Source of the DNA: CAVXFL01 sp963761015
GTDB lineage: Bacteria; Pseudomonadota; Alphaproteobacteria; Acetobacterales; Acetobacteraceae
DNA length: 64,000 bases
Assembly: GCA_963761015.1 (NCBI GenBank)
Contig: CAVXFL010000020.1
Coordinates: 496,001 to 560,000 of the forward strand
Direction: 5' to 3'
The notes under the pieces are model-generated. The model did not search any database and was not told the DNA's origin. It saw only the letters and a list, made by a program, of their open reading frames with translations. Every line of letters starts with the position of its first letter. Position 1 is the stretch's first letter. Made by a program: the position numbers and the translations under genes. This document shows, in pieces, positions 44,813 through 52,753 of the stretch.

Positions 44813-44850
44813 TCGGGGTGTGGCTCCCCGATTTCGGTGATGAACCTGCT

Positions 44851-45199
44851 CTAAACAGGTCTGAGGAGCTTCAGCACGTCCTCGGTGTATTCGATTTTCC
44901 CATCCCAGAAATCGATCAGCGCCTGCCAGTTCAACGCGACCCAGCGGCGAAGCAGATCCTCGTCCGCCGACGCGAGCGGTGGTCCTTCGACGTGCCGGAA
45001 CGGGCGCACCGCGTACAGTTCCCAAGTCCGATGGGTTCTTCAGCCTCGGGCTATGGCCAACCTTGACCCGAACGTCGTGGCGCGCACCCGCCCGTTGCGA
45101 AATCCAGACCACGAACGGCAGGGCCGTCGTTTCCGGCCGAAGGTTTGCCATTTCGAACGCGGCTTGGCCCTGGTTCTCGATATCGACAAAACTGTCCAT
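44851..45199 (-). CDS. Small conserved protein of unknown function (one frameshift), antisense within the cluster
   Basis: The ATG at 45199 (or 45151) begins ...AFEMANLRPETTALPFVVWI, then SQRAGARHDVRVKV. One extra base near 45025 breaks the frame after KNPSD. The next frame continues WELYAVRPFRHVEGPPLASA, then DEDLLRRWVALNWQALIDFW and DGKIEYTEDVLKLLRPV, with TAG at 44851-44853. Joined length is about 115 residues. The second half resembles DUF4160-type small proteins, but I am not sure of the family. It is the only gene pointing backwards between 39.6 and 54.7 kb. Confidence 0.6.
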
Positions 45200-45261
45200 G
45201 CCAGTGAGTTAAGCCCCGCCCATCGGCATTGCAAAGCCCGGCGGTCGCGCAGCGAGGCACG

Positions 45262-46200
45262 ATGATCGAAGCGGCGATGATCTGGAACGAGCCCAATAAC
45301 AAGTCGCATTGGGACTTGGAGGCGGACCCCGGATGGGAGGCGTTCGCGCGCATGGCGCGGCTGGCGGGGCAGGCGATCGCGGCGGAGGCGCCCGGATTGC
45401 CGCGCGTGCTCGGCGGCATTTCGCCGATCGACCCCGATTTCATCCGGCTGCTCGCCGCCCAGGGCGCGCTCGCGGAGATGGACGCCGTCGCCGTACACGG
45501 CTTTCCGCTCGACTGGAACCACTGGCTGATCCACGACTGGCCGGCCAAGCTCGACGAGATCCGCGCCGTCACGCCGCTGCCGGTGTGGGTTTCGGAAGTC
45601 GGCGTCTCCACCTTCGGCGCCGAGGAGGTGCAGGACTGGGGCTTGCAGCGCACCGCCGAACTGCTCGTCGGCCGCGCGCCGCGCATTCACTGGTACAGCC
45701 TCTACGACCTGCCCGCCGCCTGGCCGGCGACGACCCGGCACAAGGAGGCGGAGGGCTCGGCCTATTACCGCCATTTCCACCTCGGGCTGCTGGACGAGCA
45801 CGGCAATCCGAAGCTCGCCGCGCGCAGCTTCCCCGCGTTCACGCCGGAATTCGGCATCTGCCAGTGGTTCCATTTCGAGGATCACCGGCTGGACGACGCG
45901 GTGCGCTGGCTCAGGAATTTGGGCGTCAGCTATATCCGCACCGGCCTGAGCTGGGCCGACTGGCTGCGGCCGAACGCCGAAGCATGGTTCGACCGGCAGA
46001 TGCGCGCGCTGGAGCCGTTCGACGTGACCGTCACCTTCTGCTTCACGCCGGAGGACAAGGGCGTCTGGCCGCATCATACCGCACCGCCGCGCGCGCCGGC
46101 GGAGTTCGCTGAATTCTGCGCCACGATGATCCGCCGCTACGCGCCTGGGCGCGCGGCCGGGCGTATTGCAGCGTCCACCGCCGCGCCGCTGACGGCCTGA
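45262..46200 (+). CDS. Glycoside hydrolase-like protein (beta-xylosidase-like, clan GH-A pattern)
   Basis: The ATG at 45262 gives 312 residues beginning MIEAAMIWNEPNNKSHWDLE. The NEP motif carries the presumed acid/base Glu10. PVWVSEVGVSTFGAEEVQ carries the presumed nucleophile Glu. RIHWYSLYDLPAAWPATTRH and a second part, FGICQWFHFEDHRLDDAVRW, LGVSYIRTGLSWADWLRP and VTVTFCFTPEDKG, follow. The catalytic half comes first and the QWFHFED half second. No signal peptide. It lies in a glycan-type cluster, so a role in trimming or sugar transfer is likely, but unproven. It is separated from the methyltransferase by a repeat and an antisense gene. Confidence 0.75.
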   Translation: MIEAAMIWNEPNNKSHWDLEADPGWEAFARMARLAGQAIAAEAPGLPRVLGGISPIDPDFIRLLAAQGALAEMDAVAVHGFPLDWNHWLIHDWPAKLDEIRAVTPLPVWVSEVGVSTFGAEEVQDWGLQRTAELLVGRAPRIHWYSLYDLPAAWPATTRHKEAEGSAYYRHFHLGLLDEHGNPKLAARSFPAFTPEFGICQWFHFEDHRLDDAVRWLRNLGVSYIRTGLSWADWLRPNAEAWFDRQMRALEPFDVTVTFCFTPEDKGVWPHHTAPPRAPAEFAEFCATMIRRYAPGRAAGRIAASTAAPLTA

Positions 46201-46220
46201 GCGCCGGCGAGCGCAGTTTC

Positions 46221-47423
46221 ATGGACGCCCACCGGAGGCTGACCGTGCTGAGCGTCGCCTACCCGCTGGCGCCGGTCGGACCGGACGCGGTGGGCGGCGC
46301 CGAGCAGGTGCTCGGTTCGCTCGATCAGGCGCTGGTGCGAGCGGGGCACCGCTCGATCGTGGTCGCCTGGCGCGGTTCGGACGTCGCGGGCGAACTGCTC
46401 GACGTCCCGGCGCTCGCCGATGCGCCGCTCGACGAGGCCACGTGTGCCGCCCAACGCGCGGCGGTGCGGGCGCGCATCGCCGAGGCGACGCGGACGCGGC
46501 GCATCGACCTCGTTCACCTGCACGGCCTCGATTTCGCCGATTATCTGCCGCCGCCCGGCCCGCCCGTGCTCGCGACGCTGCATTTGCCGCCGGAATGGTA
46601 TCCGCCCGAGGCGCTGGCGCCGTCGCGCCCGAACACCTGGGTCAACTGCGTGTCGGAAACCCAGCAGCGCGCGCTGCTGGACATCCTGGGCGCCGCTAAC
46701 CCCGTCGGCACCACTAACCCCGTCATGCCCGGGCTCGACCCGGGCATCCGTCCGCGGCCGGCCGGCCGGCGAGATGAAGGCGCCACCGCGGCCTCATGGA
46801 TCGTGCCGCCGATCGCGAACGGCGTGCCGGTCGAGGCACTCGCGGCAGCTCGCCACGCACGCCGCGGGTATGCGCTGGTGCTCGGGCGCATTTGCCGGGA
46901 GAAGGGGCAGCACCTCGCCATTGCGGCGGCGCGGCGCGCGGACGTGCCGATACTGCTGGCCGGACAGGTGTTCGCGTATCCGGAGCACCTGGCGTATTTC
47001 GCGGAGCAGGTCGCGCCGCTGCTCGGTCCCGGCTGCCGCTTCGTCGGGCCCCGCGGGTTCGCGCGCAAGCGCCGGCTGCTCGCCGCCGCGCGCTGCGTGC
47101 TGGTGCCGAGCCAGGTCGCCGAGACCAGTTCGCTCGTCGCCATGGAAGCGCTGGCCTGCGGAACCCCGGTGATCGCCTTCGCCATCGGCGCGCTCGCGGA
47201 GATCGTCGATCACGGCCGCACCGGATTTCTGGTGCGCGACGTGGCGGCGATGGCCGCGGCGATCGGGCGCTCGGGCGCCATCGAGGCCGCGACGTGCCGC
47301 CAGGCGGCGCGGGAACGCTTTTCGCTGGCGCGCACGACCGCCGCCTATCTCGACCTCTACCGGCGCCTGGCCGCCGGCGACGCGGCCGGCGACAAGCCGG
47401 TCCCGCCGGCTGTCGCCGCGTGA
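46221..47423 (+). CDS. Glycosyltransferase family 4 protein with an in-frame repeat insertion
   Basis: The product has 400 residues. The N-terminal Rossmann half has YPLAPVGPDAVGGAEQVLGS and DLVHLHGLDFADYLPPPGPP. The C-terminal half has GYALVLGRICREKGQHLAIA, VLVPSQVAETSSLVAMEALA, then CGTPVIAFAIGALAEIVDHG and RTGFLV, the GT4 donor-binding region with the E-x7-E pattern. Residues about 160-193 (ANPVGTTNPVMPGLDPGIRP and following) are foreign to the family. They come from an interspersed palindromic repeat read in frame between the two domains. The TGA overlaps the GTG of the next gene. Confidence 0.88.
   Translation: MDAHRRLTVLSVAYPLAPVGPDAVGGAEQVLGSLDQALVRAGHRSIVVAWRGSDVAGELLDVPALADAPLDEATCAAQRAAVRARIAEATRTRRIDLVHLHGLDFADYLPPPGPPVLATLHLPPEWYPPEALAPSRPNTWVNCVSETQQRALLDILGAANPVGTTNPVMPGLDPGIRPRPAGRRDEGATAASWIVPPIANGVPVEALAAARHARRGYALVLGRICREKGQHLAIAAARRADVPILLAGQVFAYPEHLAYFAEQVAPLLGPGCRFVGPRGFARKRRLLAAARCVLVPSQVAETSSLVAMEALACGTPVIAFAIGALAEIVDHGRTGFLVRDVAAMAAAIGRSGAIEAATCRQAARERFSLARTTAAYLDLYRRLAAGDAAGDKPVPPAVAA
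46700..46797. repeat. Interspersed palindromic repeat, copy 3, inside a coding sequence
   Basis: The core is a near-perfect palindrome, ATGCCCGGG-CTCGA-CCCGGGCAT (46725-46747), within a stretch that adds about 34 residues to the glycosyltransferase without breaking its frame. The encoded MPGLDPGI peptide is a known hallmark of repeats scattered in alphaproteobacterial genomes. It is related to, but not the same subtype as, copies 1 and 2. Confidence 0.72.
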
Positions 47424-48467
47424 GCACGCTCGCGATCGATCTGGCGCTGACCGACAACGCGTTGCGCGCGCTGGCGCCGGCTTGGGACGCGCTCTGGCAG
47501 CGGGCGTCCGGCACCACGCCGTTCCAATCGCCGGCTTGGCTGCTGCCCTGGTGGGACCAGTTCGGCACCGGCGAGCCCCGCGTCGCCGCTATGCGCGCGG
47601 ACAACGGCCGGCTGCTCGGGCTGCTGCCGCTCTACGTGTTGGACGAGCCGCCCCCGGGTCGGAGCGCGGCGCAGGCCGAGCGGAAGCTGCTGCCGATCGG
47701 CGCCGGCACGACCGACTATCTGGACCTGCTGCTCGACCCCGAGGCGCCCGCCGACGCCGCCGCGCGCCTGCTCCAAGCCGCGCTCGCCGGCGTGGCGGAA
47801 ACCGGGCATCACCTCCTGCGACCTGACAAACCTGCCGCCCGGCTCGCGGCTGCGCGAGGCCGGCCCGCCGCCGGGCTGGCGCGACGCGTCACAATGGTCG
47901 GAAGCCGGCACGATGCTGGCCCTGCCGTCTGGCGCAATCGGGCTGAACGACCTCGTGCCGCCCCGCAAGCTGCGCGATCTCCGGCTCGCCCGCCACCGTG
48001 CCGAGGCCGCTGGCGGCTGGACCACCGAATTGGCGGATCAAGCCTCGATCGGCGCTGCGCTGAATGAACTGATGCGCCTGCATCAGGACCGCTGGACCGC
48101 GGCCGACGAGCCCGGCGTCTTCGCCGATCCGCGGGTGCAGGCATTCCACCGCGCGGCTTCCCCCGACCTGCTGCGCACAAACATGCTGCGGCTCTGGATG
48201 CTGCGCCTCGGCGGTCGCGTGGCGGCCGCCTATTACGTCTTGCTCGCCGACGGTGGGCGGCTGCTGTTCTACCTGTGCGGCTTCGATCGCGCCTGGGCCC
48301 GGCAAAGCCCGGGGACTCTGTTGCTCGGCGATATCGTCGCGCAGGCGATCCGGGAGCGCTGGCGCGAGCTGCATTTCCTGCGCGGCGGCGAAGCGTTCAA
48401 ATACCAATGGGGCGCGGTGGAGCACCCGCTGCTGTCCCGCCGGCTGGTCCCGACGATCACGCGATGA
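47420..48467 (+). CDS. GNAT/FemAB-like acetyltransferase (Acetyltransf_6 type), one frameshift
   Basis: GTG 47420 overlaps the previous stop (GTGA). The N-terminal part reads SGTTPFQSPAWLLPWWDQFG, typical of CelD/BioF2-like GNAT proteins in polysaccharide loci. One extra base near 47805 breaks the frame after GVAETG. The next frame continues ITSCDLTNLPPGSRLREAGP, then RLWMLRLGGRVAAAYYVLLA, LLFYLCGFDRAWARQSPGTL and LHFLRGGEAFKYQWG to TGA 48465-48467. Joined length is about 348. It is inferred to acylate a sugar or lipid intermediate of the cluster. It overlaps the next gene by 4 bases. Confidence 0.82.
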
Positions 48468-49390
48468 GCGCGGACGATCCGATCGATCTTTGCCTCGCCG
48501 GCCGCATCTCGCCCGAGGTGGCGCTGGCGCGGCTGGTGTTGGCCGGGCTCTCGCCGGCGCACATCCAGGCACGGCTAGGACACGTCGTTCCAGCGTCAAG
48601 CAAGCATGTCACGAATGCCCCGCCCCCGTTGGCGGCGACGGGGGCGGGGGTTACGGACAACGCCCGAGCGCTCGCGCAATTGCTCGCCCACCACGGCGGC
48701 GATCTCGATCGCCTGGCGCGCATGCTCATCGATTCCGGGCTGGATCATACGCCGCCAAGCAATGCGCCCGATGCGGCGCTCGCCCGCTTGCGCTCGGGCT
48801 TCGACCGGGCCGTCGCCTGCTCGCCGGAAGCCGCCGTCGCGGCCTATTCGCTCGGCGATCCGGCGATCCTGGACGCGGCGACGGCGGAACTGATCGCGTG
48901 GTTGGCGGCGGAAACGCTGACCGGCCCGGATCGCGACGTGCTGGATCTCGGCTGCGGCATCGGGCGGGTCGCGGCGGCGGTGGCCGAGCGCTGCCGTTCC
49001 GTGCTCGGCCTCGATCTCTCGCCCGGCATGATCGGCGAGGCGCGGCGGCGGCACCGGGCGCCGAACCTGCGCTTCGAGGCGACGTCCGGCAGCGATCTCG
49101 CCGCCTTGCCGGACGCGGCGTTCGATCTGGTGCTCGCGGTCGATACCTTTCCTTATCTGATGCAAGCCGGCGCTGGCCTGGCCGAGCGGCACATCGCCGA
49201 GGCGGCGCGGCTGCTGCGGCAAGGGGGCGACCTCGCGATCCTCAATCTTTGTTACGGCCGCTGCCTTGCCGTGGATCGCGCGGACGCCCGGCGGTGGGCC
49301 GGCGCGCACGGGTTCGAGGTGATCCGCGACGGCGCGACACCGTTCCGGCTATGGGATGCCACCGCGTTCGTGCTGCGCCGGCCGGCGTGA
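48464..49390 (+). CDS. Class I SAM-dependent methyltransferase
   Basis: The product has 308 residues. The N-terminal 115 residues form a helical extension I do not recognise (RISPEVALARLVLAGLSPAH; ALAQLLAHHGGDLDRLARML). The methyltransferase core follows: DRDVLDLGCGIGRVAAAVAE (motif I), VLGLDLSPGMIGEARRRH, FDLVLAVDTFPYLMQAGAGL and ILNLCYGRCLAV. It is the last gene of the coupled run (ATGA overlap with the acetyltransferase). The acceptor is unknown; a glycan or lipid intermediate is inferred from position. Confidence 0.83.
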   Translation: MSADDPIDLCLAGRISPEVALARLVLAGLSPAHIQARLGHVVPASSKHVTNAPPPLAATGAGVTDNARALAQLLAHHGGDLDRLARMLIDSGLDHTPPSNAPDAALARLRSGFDRAVACSPEAAVAAYSLGDPAILDAATAELIAWLAAETLTGPDRDVLDLGCGIGRVAAAVAERCRSVLGLDLSPGMIGEARRRHRAPNLRFEATSGSDLAALPDAAFDLVLAVDTFPYLMQAGAGLAERHIAEAARLLRQGGDLAILNLCYGRCLAVDRADARRWAGAHGFEVIRDGATPFRLWDATAFVLRRPA

Positions 49391-49676
49391 TTGGCGGAAA
49401 ACCGCGGCGGCCCGCGCCGTCCGTGGATAGTCATTGTGCGGCACGGAACCGCGCTGCGGGGGCTCCGTGAGCGCCCCAGCCCAGCGTTGCACCGCGACAT
49501 CGCCTGTTGCGGTATCGCCACAGTGTCATCCCGTTTTAATCATGACGTCCCTGATACGGCTGGACCGCGAAACCAATCGGGCGGCAAACTAGCTTCACAC
49601 CCGGAGCCGGCAGGTTCCTGGGTTATGGGTTGTCACTGACCGCCTGTTCGCTATTCAGATCGGGAGGGGATCGAGG
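49391..49676. other. Intergenic region before the porin gene
   Basis: 286 bases with no gene. They include a locally AT-richer stretch around 49531-49560 (TGTCATCCCGTTTTAATCAT) that is the most likely place for the porin promoter, and the strong GGGAGGGGATCGAGG ribosome site just before 49677. Nothing else can be supported. Confidence 0.4.
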
Positions 49677-51119
49677 ATGCAAGCTTCGACCGTTACACGC
49701 CTGCGAAGCGCCGCGATGTCGGGCGCGTTCTTGGCGGCCAGTTGGATCATGGCCAGTCCCGGAACAGCGAACGCGCAAGGTCAACCGGTGGCGGACCCGC
49801 CGCCCGGCTACATGTTCGACATGTCCACCATGGGCAAGTCCTGGGGCGAGATGCTGAAGAGCTACGGCATCTACCTGAACGGCGGTTCGGAAACGAACTT
49901 GTTCGGATGGGTATCGGGTGGCCGTAAGACCGGCATCAACATGCAGGGCGAAAACACGCTCGGCATGGATATCGACCTGAACCACATGCTCGGCATTCCC
50001 GGTGCGGCCATCCACATCAGCACCGACGAACGCTGGGGCCAGAACCCGGGGGCCTTTGCCGGGATGGGCATTCTGACCACGGCGAACTACGGCCCGCAGG
50101 ACCAGTACCGGCTGGGCGAATTGTCGTGGGATCAGGACCTGTTCAACGACCACGTGCGCCTCTTGGTCGGCCGCATCGCCGATAACATCGACTTCAACAC
50201 CACCGGGCTGAACTGCCGCTTCATCTTCGACGTATGCGGCAACTTCAGCAGCATGTGGTATCTGAACAACAACAACCCGAGCTACCCGGTGGCGACCTGG
50301 GGTGGCCGCGTCACCATCAAGCCGACGCTCGAGACATACTTGCGCTTCGGCGCCTACCAGGAGACCTCCGACCAGGCCGCGGGCAGCTCCGGCATCACCG
50401 GTGGCGGGTTCTGGCGTTCATTCGACTTCGGCCACGACCTCGGCGTCTTCATCCCGGCGGAGATCGGCTACAAGACCAGCTTCGCGCAGGATCCGTTCCC
50501 GCGCGGGCTCTGGATGGGCGGCTGGTACGACAGCTCCCGCTACACCGACCCGTTCGGCCATGCCGAGCAGGGACGCAGCGCCGTCTACTTCGGCGGTCAG
50601 CAGATGATCTATCGGCCGAACATGAAGAGCGAGCGCGGGCTGACCCTCTACGCCGAAGCCATGTTCGGCACGTCCAATCTCGCCCCGATCTCGGAAGAAC
50701 TGACCGCCGGCATGTCGTGGGTCGGCCCGCTGTGGAGCCGCCCCGCGGATAAGCTGAACTTCGGGGTGATCTGGGATGGCATGAACCGCAGCGCCCAGCA
50801 GGCTTGGCGCCAGGGCTGCGTGGGCAACGCCGCATACTTCCCCGGCCTGACCAACAAGCGCGCCCGCAGCAATGCCTGCAGCCCGTTCTCCCAGAGCGAG
50901 TGGCAGATCGAGCTGAACTATACCTACGCGGTCGCGCCTGGCATCTCGTTCATTCCGGTGGTCGCCTACTTCATCAATCCGGATATGGGCACGACCTTCC
51001 CCGGCCTTACCGTGCCGCCGACCTTCACCAGGGCAAAGAACGCCTGGATGGTTGGCGCGCAGCTCGCCATCGGCCTGAACGGCGCGTTCGGCCTGCCGGC
51101 CTTCGCCCGCACCGACTGA
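49677..51119 (+). CDS. OprB-family carbohydrate-selective porin
   Basis: The product has 480 residues. An N-terminal signal peptide (SGAFLAASWIMASPGTANAQ) precedes a beta-barrel rich in aromatic-girdle strands: SYGIYLNGGSETNLFGWVSG, NTLGMDIDLNHMLGIPGAAI, LGELSWDQDLFNDHVRLLVG, RGLWMGGWYDSSRYTDPF and a final KNAWMVGAQLAIGLNGAFGL. Three or four Cys are present, some in pairs (GLNCRFIFDVCGNF), which is common in acetobacterial OprB. It forms an outer-membrane channel for sugars. A strong terminator follows, so it is a single-gene transcript, probably highly expressed. Confidence 0.9.
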   Translation: MQASTVTRLRSAAMSGAFLAASWIMASPGTANAQGQPVADPPPGYMFDMSTMGKSWGEMLKSYGIYLNGGSETNLFGWVSGGRKTGINMQGENTLGMDIDLNHMLGIPGAAIHISTDERWGQNPGAFAGMGILTTANYGPQDQYRLGELSWDQDLFNDHVRLLVGRIADNIDFNTTGLNCRFIFDVCGNFSSMWYLNNNNPSYPVATWGGRVTIKPTLETYLRFGAYQETSDQAAGSSGITGGGFWRSFDFGHDLGVFIPAEIGYKTSFAQDPFPRGLWMGGWYDSSRYTDPFGHAEQGRSAVYFGGQQMIYRPNMKSERGLTLYAEAMFGTSNLAPISEELTAGMSWVGPLWSRPADKLNFGVIWDGMNRSAQQAWRQGCVGNAAYFPGLTNKRARSNACSPFSQSEWQIELNYTYAVAPGISFIPVVAYFINPDMGTTFPGLTVPPTFTRAKNAWMVGAQLAIGLNGAFGLPAFARTD

Positions 51120-51144
51120 TCGCTTGCACGCTCCCCTGCGGCAG

Positions 51145-51176
51145 GGCCCGGTCCACCTGGACCGGGCCTTTCTTTT
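51145..51176 (+). terminator. Rho-independent terminator after the porin gene
   Basis: GGCCCGGTCC (51145-51154) and GGACCGGGCC (51159-51168) pair perfectly over a 4-base loop, followed by TTTCTTTT. Confidence 0.92.
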
Positions 51177-51269
51177 GCGCGGCTCTGCTATCACGTTCTT
51201 GGTCCGATCGGCGGCCCGCGGGCCAACAAGCGTCGCGGGCGGACCGGATGAGAACAAAGGGGTAAGCGC

Positions 51270-52671
51270 ATGAAGCTGCGCAAGGAACTGCTGCTTGGCG
51301 CGGTGTTCGCGGCCGGCGTGGCCGCCGGGTCGGGCGCGGCGGTGATCGGCTGGGAATTGGGTATGCGGCCGGGCGCGACGCCCGCGGTCGCGGACGAGGC
51401 CACCTCGCGCGAAACTTACCGGCTGCTCAGCCTGTTCGGCCGCGTCTTCGAAATCGTGCGCGCCGATTACGTCCAGCCGGTCTCCGACAAGGATTTGGTC
51501 GACAACGCCCTGAACGGCATGCTGACCGGCCTCGACCCACACTCCAGCTACATGGATGCCAAGGCCTTCCGCGACATGCAGGCGGAGACGCGCGGGCGCT
51601 TTGGCGGCCTCGGCCTCGAGGTGACCCAGGAGAACGGTCTCATCAAGGTGGTCAGCCCGATCGACGACACGCCGGCCTACCGCGCCGGCATCAAGCCCGG
51701 CGACCTGATCGTGCTGCTCGACGGCAAGAGCGTGCAGGGCATGACGCTGACCGAGGCGGTCGACAAGATGCGCGGCGACCCCGGCACCAAGATCCGGCTC
51801 ACCATCAAGCGCAAGGGCGTCGACAGGCCGCTTGAGGTCGCCGTCACCCGCGAGATCATCCACACCAAGGACGTGCGCAAGCGGCTGATCGAGGACATCG
51901 GCTACATCCGGCTCACCAGCTTCGACGAGCAGGCCGCGAGCGCCCTGCGCCAAGCGATCACGAGCCTGAAGCAGGAAGGCGGGCCCCGGCTGCGCGGCTT
52001 CATTCTCGACCTCCGGAACAACCCGGGCGGGCTCTTGGATCAGGCGGTCGCGGTGGCGAACGAGTTCCTGGACGGCGGCGAGATCGTCTCCACGCGCGGC
52101 CGTCACGCCGACGACGCGCAATCCTGGCACGCCCGCCCGAACCGGGACGCGATCGAGGGCTTGCCGCTGGTGGTGCTGATCAATAACGGCTCGGCCTCGG
52201 CGAGCGAGATCGTCGCCGGCGCGCTGCGCGATCACGGCCGGGCGGCGCTGCTCGGCACCCGCAGCTTCGGCAAGGGCTCGGTCCAGACGGTCATCCCGCT
52301 CGCCGGCGACGGCGCGATCCGGCTGACCACCGCGCGCTACTACACGCCGTCCGGGCGCTCGATCCAGGGGCTCGGCATCGCGCCCGACGTGGTCGTGCAC
52401 GAGAGCCGCACGGACGAGACGCAGTTCTGGCCGGCGCACGAAGCCGATCTCTCGCACGTGCTCAGCCGCAAGTCGCTCGGCGACAAGGGCCCGCAAGCCT
52501 CGGCGCCCCCACGCGAGGATTCTGCCTCCGATCGCCAAGCAGATACCGCACGGTCCTCCCGCGAACTGGCCGAAATTTGATCCGCAAAAGCCGGCGACGG
52601 ATTTCCAGTTGCGCGAGGCGCTGGTGCTGGCTCGCGCCATGGCCGGGCAGGCGCGCGCCTCCGCCAAGTAG
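51270..52671 (+). CDS. ctpA: C-terminal processing peptidase, S41 family (one frameshift near the end)
   Basis: An N-terminal membrane anchor (KELLLGAVFAAGVAAGSGAA) exports the protein. A PDZ domain (FGGLGLEVTQENGLIKVVSP, GIKPGDLIVLLDGKSVQGM) precedes the protease core. Catalytic Ser is in LINNGSASASEIVAGAL and Lys in TRSFGKGSVQT. One extra T near 52521 breaks the frame after PPRED. The next frame supplies the expected alphaproteobacterial C-terminus: LPPIAKQIPHGPPANWPKFD, then TDFQLREALVLARAMAGQA, with TAG at 52669-52671. It trims C-termini of periplasmic proteins. Joined length is about 466. Confidence 0.9.
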
Positions 52672-52753
52672 GGCTGCGCGCCGGCTGGCGGCATTCCCTG
52701 CCGTGAAATCTCGGTTACACTCCGCCGGGAACGCGCAATACGGGAGGGAATGA

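Noticed and set aside
45262..46200. Circular permutation of the glycosidase-like protein
   Set aside because: The catalytic half does precede the QWFHFED half, but I cannot rule out that this is the normal order in its subfamily, so I do not claim a permutation.
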